Of a stretch of 64,000 nucleotides of DNA, positions 54,558-63,230 are shown one piece after another. The notes beneath the pieces were generated by a model. The model was not told where the DNA came from. It ran no database searches and was given only the letters and a program-made list of their open reading frames with translations. Positions within the stretch are counted from its first letter, which is position 1. Each line of letters starts with the position of its first letter. Both the position numbers and the translations under genes were made by a program. Origin of the DNA: Pelagomonas calceolata (taxonomy: Eukaryota > Sar > Pelagophyceae > Pelagomonadales > Pelagomonadaceae). The stretch is taken from assembly GCA_918797485.1 (NCBI GenBank), contig CAKKNE010000001.1, positions 372,001 through 436,000 of the forward strand, written 5' to 3'.

Positions 54558-56570
54558 CTACACGCGCCGAAGCGGCGGCGCCTCGGGCGACTCGACGCGC
54601 GAGGGCCGCCGGAGCGACGACGCCCGCGGCGCGTCGAGCGCGTCGCGGAGCCGCGCCAGAGCCTCGGCGCCCGCGACCAGACGCAGCGCCCGCACGGCGC
54701 GGTCCCGCAGCGCCGCCGCGGCGGGCCGCGCCGCCGCGTCGCCGCGCCACGCGCTCTCCACTAACTTCGTCGCGCTCGACCCCACACCCTCAAGGGACGG
54801 CCGCTCGCCGCGCTGCACGGCCGCGAAGATGTCGAAGTTGCCGTATGCCGCGGGCCAGGGCCGGTCGTCGCCCGCGTGGACGCACCGCAGCACGACGCCC
54901 GCCGCGTAGACGTCTACCCTTTCGTCGTGCGCTGCCGCCGCAATCAACTCGGGCGCGAGATAGTCCGCCGTGCCCACGACGTTTTCCCGGACGCGATCCG
55001 GCGCGCCGTAGACCTGCCGCTTCAGGGTCTTGGCCGTCTCCCGCCGTAAGCTGGCCAGGACGTCTTTGACGTCGTCCGCGTCGTCGTCGGACTCGTCCTC
55101 CGAATCGTCGTCCAGCCCGCCGCTCGTCGGCCGCCTCACCGACTCGCCAAAGTCGCTCAGCTTGACCGTGCCGCAGTCCGCCACTAAAAAGTTCTCGAGC
55201 TTGACGTCGCGGTGCCAGACGCCCTTGGCGTGGGCATATGCAATACCGCTCAGCACGTCGATTGTACAACGCCACTGAGCCTCCGCGGTCCACGTCTTAT
55301 CACTGATACGGTCGCGGATCTCCACTGATAAATCATGGTCGCAGAACTCGTAGACGGCGCACACCGCCGGCGGCCTGACACATAAGCCGTGCAGGTACAC
55401 GACGTTCCGGTGCCTTAACCCAGCCACGATGCCGATCTCGCGCCCGATCTTCTCGACGTCCTCGTCACACAACTCCACGGGTCTAAAGGCCTTGACCGCG
55501 ACGTCCTGGTCCCGATACGACCCGCGGAAGACCGTCGCCGACGCGCCCGCGCCGAGGACGGCGCCCTCGACGACCTTGAGCCGGTCCGAATTTATCAAAG
55601 ACTTCTTGCGCGAGGCCTCCTCGACGATCGACTGCAGCTTCGTCGAGGCGACGTTAAGATTCATTTCCGCGCGCGGCCGCAGCGCGAGGTCCCGGCTCCT
55701 CCTAAAACTCGTCCAGGTCCCGAGACTCAGCGTCCACTTCGCGGGCAGCCGCCGCTCCGTCGTCGCGCGGCCGAGCTCCGAATCTCTATTATGCTTCCCG
55801 AGGCCGCGCCAGTACTTCGTGTCCGCCACCAAAGTCTTCCGCGCGGCGACGGGGATCAGCGCCGTGAGGAGGAGCTCCGCGACGGCGACGGCGACGGCGG
55901 CGGCGCCGCACGCGGGGGCCTCGCGCGGCGCGTCGACGAGCCGGAGACCCAAGCTCAGTGCGAACCCAAACGCTAAAACAGCGTGCAGCACGAACGCCGC
56001 GCGGTGCGTCCGCGACCGCAGGCGCACGCGCGACGGCACGCGGCCCGTCAGAATCAATAAAGAGGCCGCGAGGGGCGCGAGGCCGCCGGCCACGACGAGG
56101 ACGGCGCTCGCCGCAACTCTCGAAGATTCCGTCGAACTAAAGTACCGCCCGGCCCAGGGCCCGAGCTGAATAACGAGCGCCAGCAGCGGGAGCGCGACGG
56201 CTCTCCGGAAGGCGCGCACGGTCACGGCGTCCTGCGCGACGACCGCCGGGACGAGGGCGGCGTCGGCGACGCCAACTAATGCCGCGGCGTCGGCCCAGGC
56301 CCAGGCGCCCCACGCACCGATCGCATGGCACGCGATAAGCGAAGCGGCCGCGGCCGTCGCCGCGGCCGCCGCAAAGGCGAGGACGTAGCACTTGCCCACG
56401 AGCAGCGGCCGCCACGCCGGCAGGATGGTGTGGCGCGCGCGCTTCGAGTCGCCCGAGAGCTGCTCGGACGCGTACGAGCGCGTCGCCCGCGAGACGGCGA
56501 CGAAGCCGGCGAGCTGGAGCCAGAAGGCGGCGACGCTCGTGAGCACGAGGAGCAGCGTGACGGGATTCAT
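54558..56570 (-). CDS. Multi-pass membrane protein kinase (TKL-like)
   Basis: 670 residues. The first 250 residues hold about seven hydrophobic helices ('VTLLLVLTSVAAFWLQLAGF', 'GKCYVLAFAAAAATAAAASL', 'ALPLLALVIQLGPWAG', 'VLVVAGGLAPLAASLLIL'), a receptor-like layout. The kinase lies at about 325-645: 'VLGAGASATVFRGSYRDQDV' with 'AVKAF', 'LRHRNVVYLHGLCVRPPAVC', HRDVKLENFLV, DFGE, 'VGTADYLAPELIAAA'. Catalytic Lys, HRD Asp and DFG Asp are present. An acidic insert (DDDSEDESDDDADDVK) lies between DFG and the APE motif, so the activation segment is very long. Copy 4 of the recurring element lies 196 bp upstream. The ligand is unknown. Confidence 0.85.
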   Translation of the reverse strand: MNPVTLLLVLTSVAAFWLQLAGFVAVSRATRSYASEQLSGDSKRARHTILPAWRPLLVGKCYVLAFAAAAATAAAASLIACHAIGAWGAWAWADAAALVGVADAALVPAVVAQDAVTVRAFRRAVALPLLALVIQLGPWAGRYFSSTESSRVAASAVLVVAGGLAPLAASLLILTGRVPSRVRLRSRTHRAAFVLHAVLAFGFALSLGLRLVDAPREAPACGAAAVAVAVAELLLTALIPVAARKTLVADTKYWRGLGKHNRDSELGRATTERRLPAKWTLSLGTWTSFRRSRDLALRPRAEMNLNVASTKLQSIVEEASRKKSLINSDRLKVVEGAVLGAGASATVFRGSYRDQDVAVKAFRPVELCDEDVEKIGREIGIVAGLRHRNVVYLHGLCVRPPAVCAVYEFCDHDLSVEIRDRISDKTWTAEAQWRCTIDVLSGIAYAHAKGVWHRDVKLENFLVADCGTVKLSDFGESVRRPTSGGLDDDSEDESDDDADDVKDVLASLRRETAKTLKRQVYGAPDRVRENVVGTADYLAPELIAAAAHDERVDVYAAGVVLRCVHAGDDRPWPAAYGNFDIFAAVQRGERPSLEGVGSSATKLVESAWRGDAAARPAAAALRDRAVRALRLVAGAEALARLRDALDAPRASSLRRPSRVESPEAPPLRRV

Positions 56571-56920
56571 TTTACTTGGTTACAGTGTTTCGCTGCTGTT
56601 CCCATTTTGCACAGTGCCATTCAGTGGCAGTTTTTCAGCAGTTACGCGGGCGCACGTGTTGAAACCAGCTCGGTGCTGTTATGACTGATCTGAAAGGAGT
56701 AGAAACTGCGCGAAGCAGACTGTTAGGAGCTCGCTGCCCGTGTCCAATACGCGCAAAGTTAAAATGCTAGCGGCCTGTAAGACACTAGCAAAAAAACCGC
56801 GCGACGCGTAACCGCGCGTACTCGTTATCACAGCAAATAATAATGGAGGAGAAACGTCACCGGCAGGCATGTGACTAGAGGTATAATTATTACAGCACAA
56901 CGACGCCGCCGCCGCCGCCG
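56571..56920. other. Intergenic region, kinase promoter
   Basis: 350 bp between two minus-strand genes. It holds copy 4 of the recurring element (56766-56789) and otherwise nothing recognisable. Confidence 0.5.
56766..56789 (-). promoter_or_regulatory. Copy 4 of recurring intergenic element
   Basis: GCTAGCGG, spacer CCT, GTAAGACACTAGC on the + strand; the core GTGTCTTAC faces the minus-strand membrane kinase gene 196 bp away. Confidence 0.65.
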
Positions 56921-57373
56921 CTATCGCAGCCGCGTGAAGAACTGGTGCCGCGCGTTCGCGTTCGTGCCCGTCGTGTGGAAGCTCTCAAACAACTCCGTGA
57001 CGTGCTCCGTGAAGAGCCGGCAGCGGATGGGCATCTCGAGGTCGTGGAACGGATTCTTGAGGACGTAGTCGCTGTAGAGCTCGTAGACCATGCGCAGGAC
57101 CGGCTCCAGCACTTGGGTGCCGCGCTCGGCCGTGAGGACGAATTTAATACCTGTTATCGTCTCGAGGCAGCGCAGCGCGAAACTGCTGGTTTCGAGGGCG
57201 ACGATGCCCGACGACCGGCCCGGTGGGATGGACCGAGCGATTTCGTGCAGGCTGTGGAACGTCGAGCCTATCCTTAACCAGTCGTTCGAATCGAGCTGGG
57301 CCGCTTGGGGCGACAGGTCCTGGTTGTAAACGAGGCCACCGGACTTGTTGATGATCATGAGCTGGAGGTACAT
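56921..57373 (-). CDS. TRAPPC4: TRAPP complex subunit 4 (TRAPPC4/Trs23)
   Basis: 150 residues from the ATG at 57373 (MYLQLMIINKSGGLVYNQDL). The longin fold of small TRAPP subunits is complete: 'IINKSGGLVYNQD', 'LRIGSTFHSLHEIARSIPPG', 'GIVALETSSFALRCLETITG', 'IKFVLTAERGTQVLEPVLRM' and 'VYELYSDYVLKNPFHDLEMP' with 'IRCRLFTEHV'. These phrases are strongly conserved in Trs23. Lacking the PDZ-like insert of animal TRAPPC4, it is like the plant form. It is a core part of the Rab1/Ypt1 exchange factor in ER-Golgi and Golgi traffic. Confidence 0.95.
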   Translation of the reverse strand: MYLQLMIINKSGGLVYNQDLSPQAAQLDSNDWLRIGSTFHSLHEIARSIPPGRSSGIVALETSSFALRCLETITGIKFVLTAERGTQVLEPVLRMVYELYSDYVLKNPFHDLEMPIRCRLFTEHVTELFESFHTTGTNANARHQFFTRLR

Positions 57374-57905
57374 TTTTATTTTTAGCGCTGCGGCGGCTTG
57401 CTTACGTGATGACCAGACCAAGGCTTGCGCGGCTGGCGGTACACGGCTTGCTTTCGCCGCGGCGGCAGGGAGGCGCCCAGCAGCTCTCAGCAGCTCTATG
57501 TGGTGCTGCGGAGTCGGCGGACGAGAGTGCTAGGCTGACCGCTTGACGGATGCGATAGCTGTCAAGGAACTATCGCTGCAGCGCAGGCAATGCAGTCGTA
57601 TAACCTCTGCCGCGCATAAGCATAATCAGCTAGCGGCTTGTAACACACTAGAAAGCACGAGAAACCAACACGACAAAACAAGGATCTTCCCGACGCCTGG
57701 AGCCATAGGTCTCGGGGTGCAGCACTGGCTTTTGTCGATGCCGGCGCCCCGACAAGTTGCGTTGTGCCACAGCGCCAAAGCACCACGGCGCCCTGCCGTC
57801 GTTAGCAGACCGCAGTACCGGTAGGTTTGCTCGCGCGGTTCGCGCCAAGAGACCGCCGCGCTGCCGAAAAGGCTGCCCAAAACAAGCGGCGAGGCACACC
57901 ACACG
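57374..57905. other. Divergent intergenic region, TRAPPC4 / IQ-repeat gene
   Basis: 532 bp. It holds copy 5 of the recurring element at 57629-57652. Nothing else is seen. Confidence 0.5.
57629..57652 (-). promoter_or_regulatory. Copy 5 of recurring intergenic element
   Basis: GCTAGCGG, spacer CTT, GTAACACACTAGA: two substitutions in the right arm. The core faces the minus-strand TRAPPC4 gene 256 bp away. Confidence 0.55.
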
Positions 57906-60536
57906 ATGGAGCCCCAAGAAGGCAGCGACGACGACGCGCGGCGCAGCCAGGAGGCCGCCCGCGACGACTCCGCGGCAACGATGCTGCAAGGCTCGGTGCG
58001 ACGACGCAACGCCAAGCAAGAGCTGTCGCAGAGACGCCAGGTTCGGGACGACGGCGCAGCCACGATGCTCCAGGGCTCGGTGCGGCGCCGCAACGCGAAG
58101 CAAGAGCTGTCGCAGAGACGCCAGGTTCGGGACGACGGCGCGGCGACGATGCTGCAAGGCTCGGTGCGGCGACGCAACGCCAAACAAGAACTCTCGCAGA
58201 GACGCCAGGTTCGGGACGACGGCGCGGCCACGATGCTCCAGGGCTCGGTACGACGCCGCAACGCGAAGCAAGAGCTGTCGCAACGGCGCCAACGCCGCGA
58301 CGATGGCGCGGCGACCATGCTCCAGGGCTCGGTGCGGCGCCGCAACGCCAAGCAGGAGCTGTCGCAGAGACGCCAGGTCCGCGACGACGGCGCGGCCACG
58401 ATGCTCCAGGGCTCGGTGCGGCGCCGCAACGCGAAGCAAGAGCTGTCGCAGAGACGCCAGGTTCGGGACGACGGCGCGGCGACGATGCTGCAAGGCTCGG
58501 TGCGGCGACGCAACGCCAAACAAGAACTCTCGCAGAGACGCCAGGTTCGGGACGACGGGGCAGCCACCATGCTCCAGGGTTCGGTACGACGACGCAACGC
58601 GAAGCAGGAGCTGTCGCAACGGCGCCAAGCGCGGGACGACGGCGCGGCCACGATGCTCCAGGGCTCGGTACGACGCCGCAACGCGAAGCAGGAGGTTCAG
58701 CAGCGGCGCAAGGTCCGCGACGACGGCGCGGCGACGATGCTCCAGGGCGCGGTACGACGACGCAACTCCAAGGAAGAGCTGTCGCAACGGCGCCAAGCGC
58801 GCGAAGACGAGGCCGACGACGCGGCCCTCCGAGCGGCCTTCGGCTCGCCCCTCTACCGCATCGACCGCCACGGCGACGATGTCGTGAAGACGGCCCTGGA
58901 CGACATGAGGAAGACGCTGCCGCGCGCGACGGCGCACTTGGACAGAGGGCAGCTCGCGTCGCCCACCGTGCGCGAGCCGAGCGCCGACTACGTGGCCAAC
59001 GCGCGGAGCGCCGCGGCCAAGGAACAGTATATAGCGTCGCGCACGCGGCCGCCGCCGCCGCGACAGACAAAACCTTCGCCGTACGGCGCGCCTATACTAG
59101 GCCCGGCCGGGCCCGTACGGCGCCGCTGGCGCGCCCAGGCCGCAAAAACGACAATACAAGGAGAGCGCCTCGAGACGCTGCTGCCCTACGCGACGCCGCA
59201 GATCCGGCGGCGCCAGCGACCGGCGTCGGCGCGGCCCGCGGGCGCTGGTGTAAAAGCGGCCCAGGCCAGGAAAAGGCCGGGGTCCGTGGCCGCGACGCGC
59301 AAAATGGTGGTGGACCAGGTCGAAAGTAAGGCGCGGTCGACCTTTCGGGGACGGGCCCTCGCGCCGCCGAAGGAGGCGGCGCCGAAGCCCACGCCCTTCG
59401 GGGCCCTCAAAGCTTTATCCGGCGAGCTCGGCGTGCCGAAGCGCGACCGGGACCAGATTACGACGATAGTCAAGGCACAGATCCTGCGGGGCCGCGCGCC
59501 GACCGCGGATAGAATATTGGAGGCGCACGCGGATTTGCTAAGAAGGCACCGCGCCGACGCCATCGCCGCGATCAAGGCCTGCAAGGCGCGCGAGGCGATC
59601 GTCCAAGGGGCGTTGGAAGCCGCCGCGGACTGCGACGGCGACCAGGTGAGCGCCGTCGCGCCGTTCGCGGCGAAATTGGAAGATGCGACGCGCGCCGTCG
59701 AGCTCAGTATAAGGGAGTGGCGGCGGCGCCTCGCGCGGCCGGCGCCCTTCCGCTACCGCGGGTGTTTATACGGCGAGGTCGTGGCGCACGAGCGCGTTGT
59801 GTTCGACAAGGCCGCCAATGCGACGGACGACGCCCAGGATGAGGTGGTGAGGTGGCTCCTGCGCCGCGACGCCGCGGGCGGGCCGGCGGAGGAGGAGGAC
59901 GAGGGTTTTGTGGAGCCGGCCTGGGATTTGCTCGAGCGCGCGATGGCCGGTGATATTATAGACGCCGGCGACGAGCGGCGCCTGCGCGCGACTTATGAAG
60001 CGGAGCGCGCCCTCTTCGCGGAGCGGGGCGAGGCGCCGCCGCCGCTGCTGAAAGGCTGGGGCGCCGCCGCGGCCGACGCGACGCTCGCGCCGCTCCTCCA
60101 GCCCGTGGAGCTCTCGGCGCCGGCGCCGGCGCCGCGGTCCGTGCGGCGAAAGAAGAAGAAGAAGCGTAGGGACGTCATGCTGCGCCGCGACTGCGACGCG
60201 CTTGTGCCTCGGGAGTACCGCATATGGCAGATCGAGCACATCGAGGCGCTCCGGAGGAACCGCGACGACCCCGCCTCGCCAATGAAGCGCGCCGCGGCGC
60301 CCGCGACCATCGCCCACATCGAGGCGCTCCGGGCGGCCGAGGACCCCACGTCGCCGCTTCGGCGCGCCGCGGCGCCCGCGGCCACGCCGGTGGCGCCGAG
60401 AGGTTTTGGGGAGCGCTTCAGCCGCGGCCGGCGCCTCGTGTTCGGCGCCGACGACGAGGCTGTTAACTCGCCGGCGCCGCCGCCGGAAGCGCCTGTGCCG
60501 CCTGTAACGGCAACGGTGGGCTTTTTGCCTGCGTAA
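57906..60536 (+). CDS. IQ-motif tandem-repeat protein
   Basis: 876 residues. After an acidic start (MEPQEGSDDDARRSQEAA) come ten 28-residue repeats (residues 19-298) built on 'ATMLQGSVRRRNAKQEL'. These fit a loose IQ motif (LQxxxRxxxxK), the calmodulin or myosin-light-chain binding helix, so the region may form a long calmodulin-loaded rod. The rest (300-876) is charged and helical with 'REWRRRLARPAPFRYRGCLY', 'RREYRIW'-like 'VPREYRIWQIEHIEALRRNR' and a short duplicated 'HIEALR...DPxSPxxRAAAPA' near the C-terminus. No catalytic domain is seen. The many IQ units resemble flagellar or cytoskeletal scaffold proteins (inference). Confidence 0.82.
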   Translation: MEPQEGSDDDARRSQEAARDDSAATMLQGSVRRRNAKQELSQRRQVRDDGAATMLQGSVRRRNAKQELSQRRQVRDDGAATMLQGSVRRRNAKQELSQRRQVRDDGAATMLQGSVRRRNAKQELSQRRQRRDDGAATMLQGSVRRRNAKQELSQRRQVRDDGAATMLQGSVRRRNAKQELSQRRQVRDDGAATMLQGSVRRRNAKQELSQRRQVRDDGAATMLQGSVRRRNAKQELSQRRQARDDGAATMLQGSVRRRNAKQEVQQRRKVRDDGAATMLQGAVRRRNSKEELSQRRQAREDEADDAALRAAFGSPLYRIDRHGDDVVKTALDDMRKTLPRATAHLDRGQLASPTVREPSADYVANARSAAAKEQYIASRTRPPPPRQTKPSPYGAPILGPAGPVRRRWRAQAAKTTIQGERLETLLPYATPQIRRRQRPASARPAGAGVKAAQARKRPGSVAATRKMVVDQVESKARSTFRGRALAPPKEAAPKPTPFGALKALSGELGVPKRDRDQITTIVKAQILRGRAPTADRILEAHADLLRRHRADAIAAIKACKAREAIVQGALEAAADCDGDQVSAVAPFAAKLEDATRAVELSIREWRRRLARPAPFRYRGCLYGEVVAHERVVFDKAANATDDAQDEVVRWLLRRDAAGGPAEEEDEGFVEPAWDLLERAMAGDIIDAGDERRLRATYEAERALFAERGEAPPPLLKGWGAAAADATLAPLLQPVELSAPAPAPRSVRRKKKKKRRDVMLRRDCDALVPREYRIWQIEHIEALRRNRDDPASPMKRAAAPATIAHIEALRAAEDPTSPLRRAAAPAATPVAPRGFGERFSRGRRLVFGADDEAVNSPAPPPEAPVPPVTATVGFLPA
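57960..58799 (+). repeat. Ten 84-bp coding tandem repeats
   Basis: The period is 84 bp (28 codons). Internal units are almost identical in DNA; units 1, 9 and 10 carry most of the changes (for example EVQQRRK and NSKEEL). Because 84 is divisible by three, long open frames appear on both strands and in a second + frame; only the IQ-repeat frame has a domain-like product. Confidence 0.95.
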
Positions 60537-60818
60537 GAATGTTTGATTATTTTCTTCCCTTGGACTCGTCGATCCCTGAAATGACCCGAATCAATCCCTT
60601 AGAAGTCCGGTCGACGTTTTCGCGCGGCGCAATATACCCGCACACAAGCAAGATTTGAGACGATGGGAGAGCGGCGGCCCGATCACTGGTGATTGTGAGG
60701 CTGCTCGCATCCAGCACGGATCATCTGTAAGGGCTGTCCTTTTGCAGCAGGGGACAAAAGTGAGAGAGGCGCACGACCGGGAGAGGCCGCTAGGCGACCT
60801 CCAGGTCGAGGGGCTGCT

Positions 60819-61364
60819 ATGCAAAACGACAGCGAAGACGAGGACCATGGGTCCTGGGCCGAATCACTGGCCGCTATCGTGAACTGTGGCATCAGCACCG
60901 CATTTGCGGACGGGACGGAGAGCGGCAGTCGACCACCGCCCGTGCCGCCGCCAGCGGAGGACGAGCCCTCGTCGATGGTCGACAACCTCCTGCGGTGCGG
61001 CGGCAGCGAGGCCGGCCAGACCTACGACGAGGTCGTGACGAGCCCCCAGAAGCCGACCGACCCGGCGATTCCCGTCGAGGCGCTCTACGACGAGATCCTG
61101 AGCCTGCGGGAGCAGGTCGCGCGCATGGAGGCCGGCGGCGCGTTCGCACTGCAGGACGAATTGGATCGACTGCGGCGGCGCCTGGATACGGCTGACGGCG
61201 ACCTCGGCGCGCCGCTGCCGCCACCGGAGGATGCGCCGCTCGAGTACGAAGAGATCGGCGGCCGCGACAGTGCGCCCACCTTGAGCGCCGCGGACCGTGA
61301 ATCCGCGGCGGCGCGCCTCTCGCGCGGCGGGCCGCGGCAACGGCCCCCGCGCGAAGAGACCTAA
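60819..61364 (+). CDS. Hypothetical acidic coiled-coil protein
   Basis: 181 residues, MQNDSEDEDHGSWAESLAAI. Mostly disordered and Pro/Asp/Glu-rich, with one short coiled coil at about 95-130 ('EALYDEILSLREQVARMEAG', 'LQDELDRLRRRLDTADG'). No domain is recognised. Codon use and GC-rich third positions resemble the neighbours, which supports a gene, but there is no homology evidence. Confidence 0.5.
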   Translation: MQNDSEDEDHGSWAESLAAIVNCGISTAFADGTESGSRPPPVPPPAEDEPSSMVDNLLRCGGSEAGQTYDEVVTSPQKPTDPAIPVEALYDEILSLREQVARMEAGGAFALQDELDRLRRRLDTADGDLGAPLPPPEDAPLEYEEIGGRDSAPTLSAADRESAAARLSRGGPRQRPPREET

Positions 61365-61417
61365 TTGTTGTGAGTCCTTATGAGTCATGGGGGCAAGGGG
61401 AATTCTTCTTCGGGGTG

Positions 61418-62897
61418 CTAGGCCACGAGGACCCTCGGCGCGCGCCCGCGCGTCGCGCCGCGCGACGGGTCCGGCACGGACCGCTCGTCGCGCCCCGGCC
61501 TCTGGACCGGCTCGGTCCAGGTGAGGCCCTGTTTTCGTGCGCGGCGCTGCCGCCGCTTGACCTCCTCGGGGAAGACGACGTCGGTGACGCGCTCCGCGGC
61601 GTTGAACTTGCGCTGGCACTCCTCGCTGAGTTTATCGCCTCGTCGCCGCCGGTCCTCGAGCTCCTGCGCGTGGCGGTCGCGGCGCCGCCGCCGCTCCCGG
61701 ACCCCTAGCTTGACGAAATGGCGGTAGAATTCCGACCCCTCGATGGTGCCGTTGCCGTCGTCGTCGTAGGTGCCCACCTGTGCGGAAATCAACGCCGTCG
61801 AGCAGATGCAGTTACAAATTTCCACACGGGATGCCCACGATGGCCGCGAGTCTGGGAGGATCCAATGTAACCCTAAAGTTCCTTTGCAGTGCCGTCGCAA
61901 GCTGGGCCGGCGTCATCGGCGCGCCGTCAAAGACCTGGTCGCGGATCATGCGCGAGTGGACGGAACCCATATCTAAATCCGCGGCCGCGTTCGCGAGGAG
62001 CTGCTCGGCCTCCCGCAAATCGCGCTCCGTGAACGTCGGCGTGACCGTCGCCGGCGTTACGGTACTAAACCGCGTCATCCAGTCCGCTCGCGCCGCGCGC
62101 TGCTGCCGCGCTTGGGCCTTCTCGCGCCGCCGCGCCTCGCGCTGGCTCCGCAAATGTTCGACGGCCCCGAACTTCCAGAACTCGCGCAGAAACTCAGAGC
62201 CATCGATGGTCCCGTTCCCGTCGTAGTCCATCCAGCGCATGGTAGCTCCCAGCTCCTCGGCCGTCAGCTTGACGTTGAAGCACTGCGTCAAAAACGTGTT
62301 TAGTCTGGATGCCGTCATCACCTCGCTATTCAACGCTCGAGAATAGCCACCATCCGCACTATCCCCGTTGAACATGACGGCCGCCCGCCCCAACTTCCCC
62401 ATGGCCGTCACGAAGGGCTCGTAGTGCACCAAGGTATGACGCTGCTGCAGCGACTTTTTTGTGGTGCCCGCGACGCCCGTGTAGTGCGTCATTAATCTAG
62501 CTGAAGCCTTGAGCTGCTTCTTCTGTTCGGCCGTCAGCTCGATCTTCGGGACGGTCTTCTCCTCTTCGTCTGATAGAGGTCCTTCGTCTTCTTCAAAGAC
62601 CGTGGACCGCATGCACGAGAGGCCGCGCGAGATCGACCGGCTTTCCAATTTCAAATCCATCTTCTCCAGCTCGGTCTTGAGCCAGTTCTCATCAGACCAC
62701 TGGTCGCCGGGCTGGACGATGGGCCGGTTGTCCATCTTGGGCGGCACCGGGCGCGGGAGCGAGCCGGCGAGGCGCCGCGTGTTGACGGTGACCTCGTCGC
62801 CTCCATCGTTGTCCGGGTAGCAGATGCGCAGGAGGTCCTCGGCCTTGTAGTTGTTGCGCTGCGGCGCCCTGTCCTTCTTCTCGCGCTTGCGGCCCAT
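61418..62897 (-). CDS. EF-hand protein with coiled coils
   Basis: Two exons, 62897-61839 and 61777-61418, over a 61-nt intron (GTGGGCATCC...CGCACAG), phase 0 both sides; 472 residues. EF-hand 1 has the loop 'DYDGNGTIDGSEF' (about 220-235). A second canonical loop, 'DDDGNGTIEGSEF', is encoded right after the splice, and its entering helix ('LDPPRLAAIV') is the end of exon 1. This makes the join compelling. Each EF-hand is followed by an Arg-rich helix ('SQREARRREKAQARQQRAAR', 'RERRRRRDRHAQELEDRRRR'). The N-terminal 100 residues are unassigned. Calcium binding is expected from intact loops; the arrangement recalls flagellar calcium-binding proteins (inference). Confidence 0.85.
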
Positions 62898-63230
62898 GGT
62901 TTACTGCCGTTCCTTGCTCTGTGGCTCAACCGGACGTGCGCAGCCCTTTTCTTCTCCGGGGCTGCCTCGGGCACCGCTTCTGTCACCGTGCGAGGCTGCC
63001 TTCGTTTCCGTCGACTCGGCACCGCCACGCCTCGGCGTTTTTGCCGTGACGCTCTCTCACAGCGCCAGGCCGTTTTGTGGCTCGCTATCCTCGCCAGCAA
63101 GTGGACCCATCAAGAGCGCCGACGCTACTCCTCGTCCCCTCGGCGGGAGCCATACAGGCGTAGGGCTGCTCCTACTAGTCACACCCGGCTCCAGATGGCC
63201 GTGACCGCTGCGCCAAGAAGACAGGTAAAC
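62898..63230. other. Intergenic region before EF-hand gene
   Basis: 333 bp between two minus-strand genes. No feature is recognised. Confidence 0.4.

Noticed and set aside
57648-59329. Long open frames on the minus strand (about 420-430 codons each) and in a second + frame (500 codons) over the IQ repeats
   Set aside because: The 84-bp unit is a multiple of three, so any stop-free unit stays open. The products are low-complexity and only the IQ-repeat frame extends into unique helical sequence.
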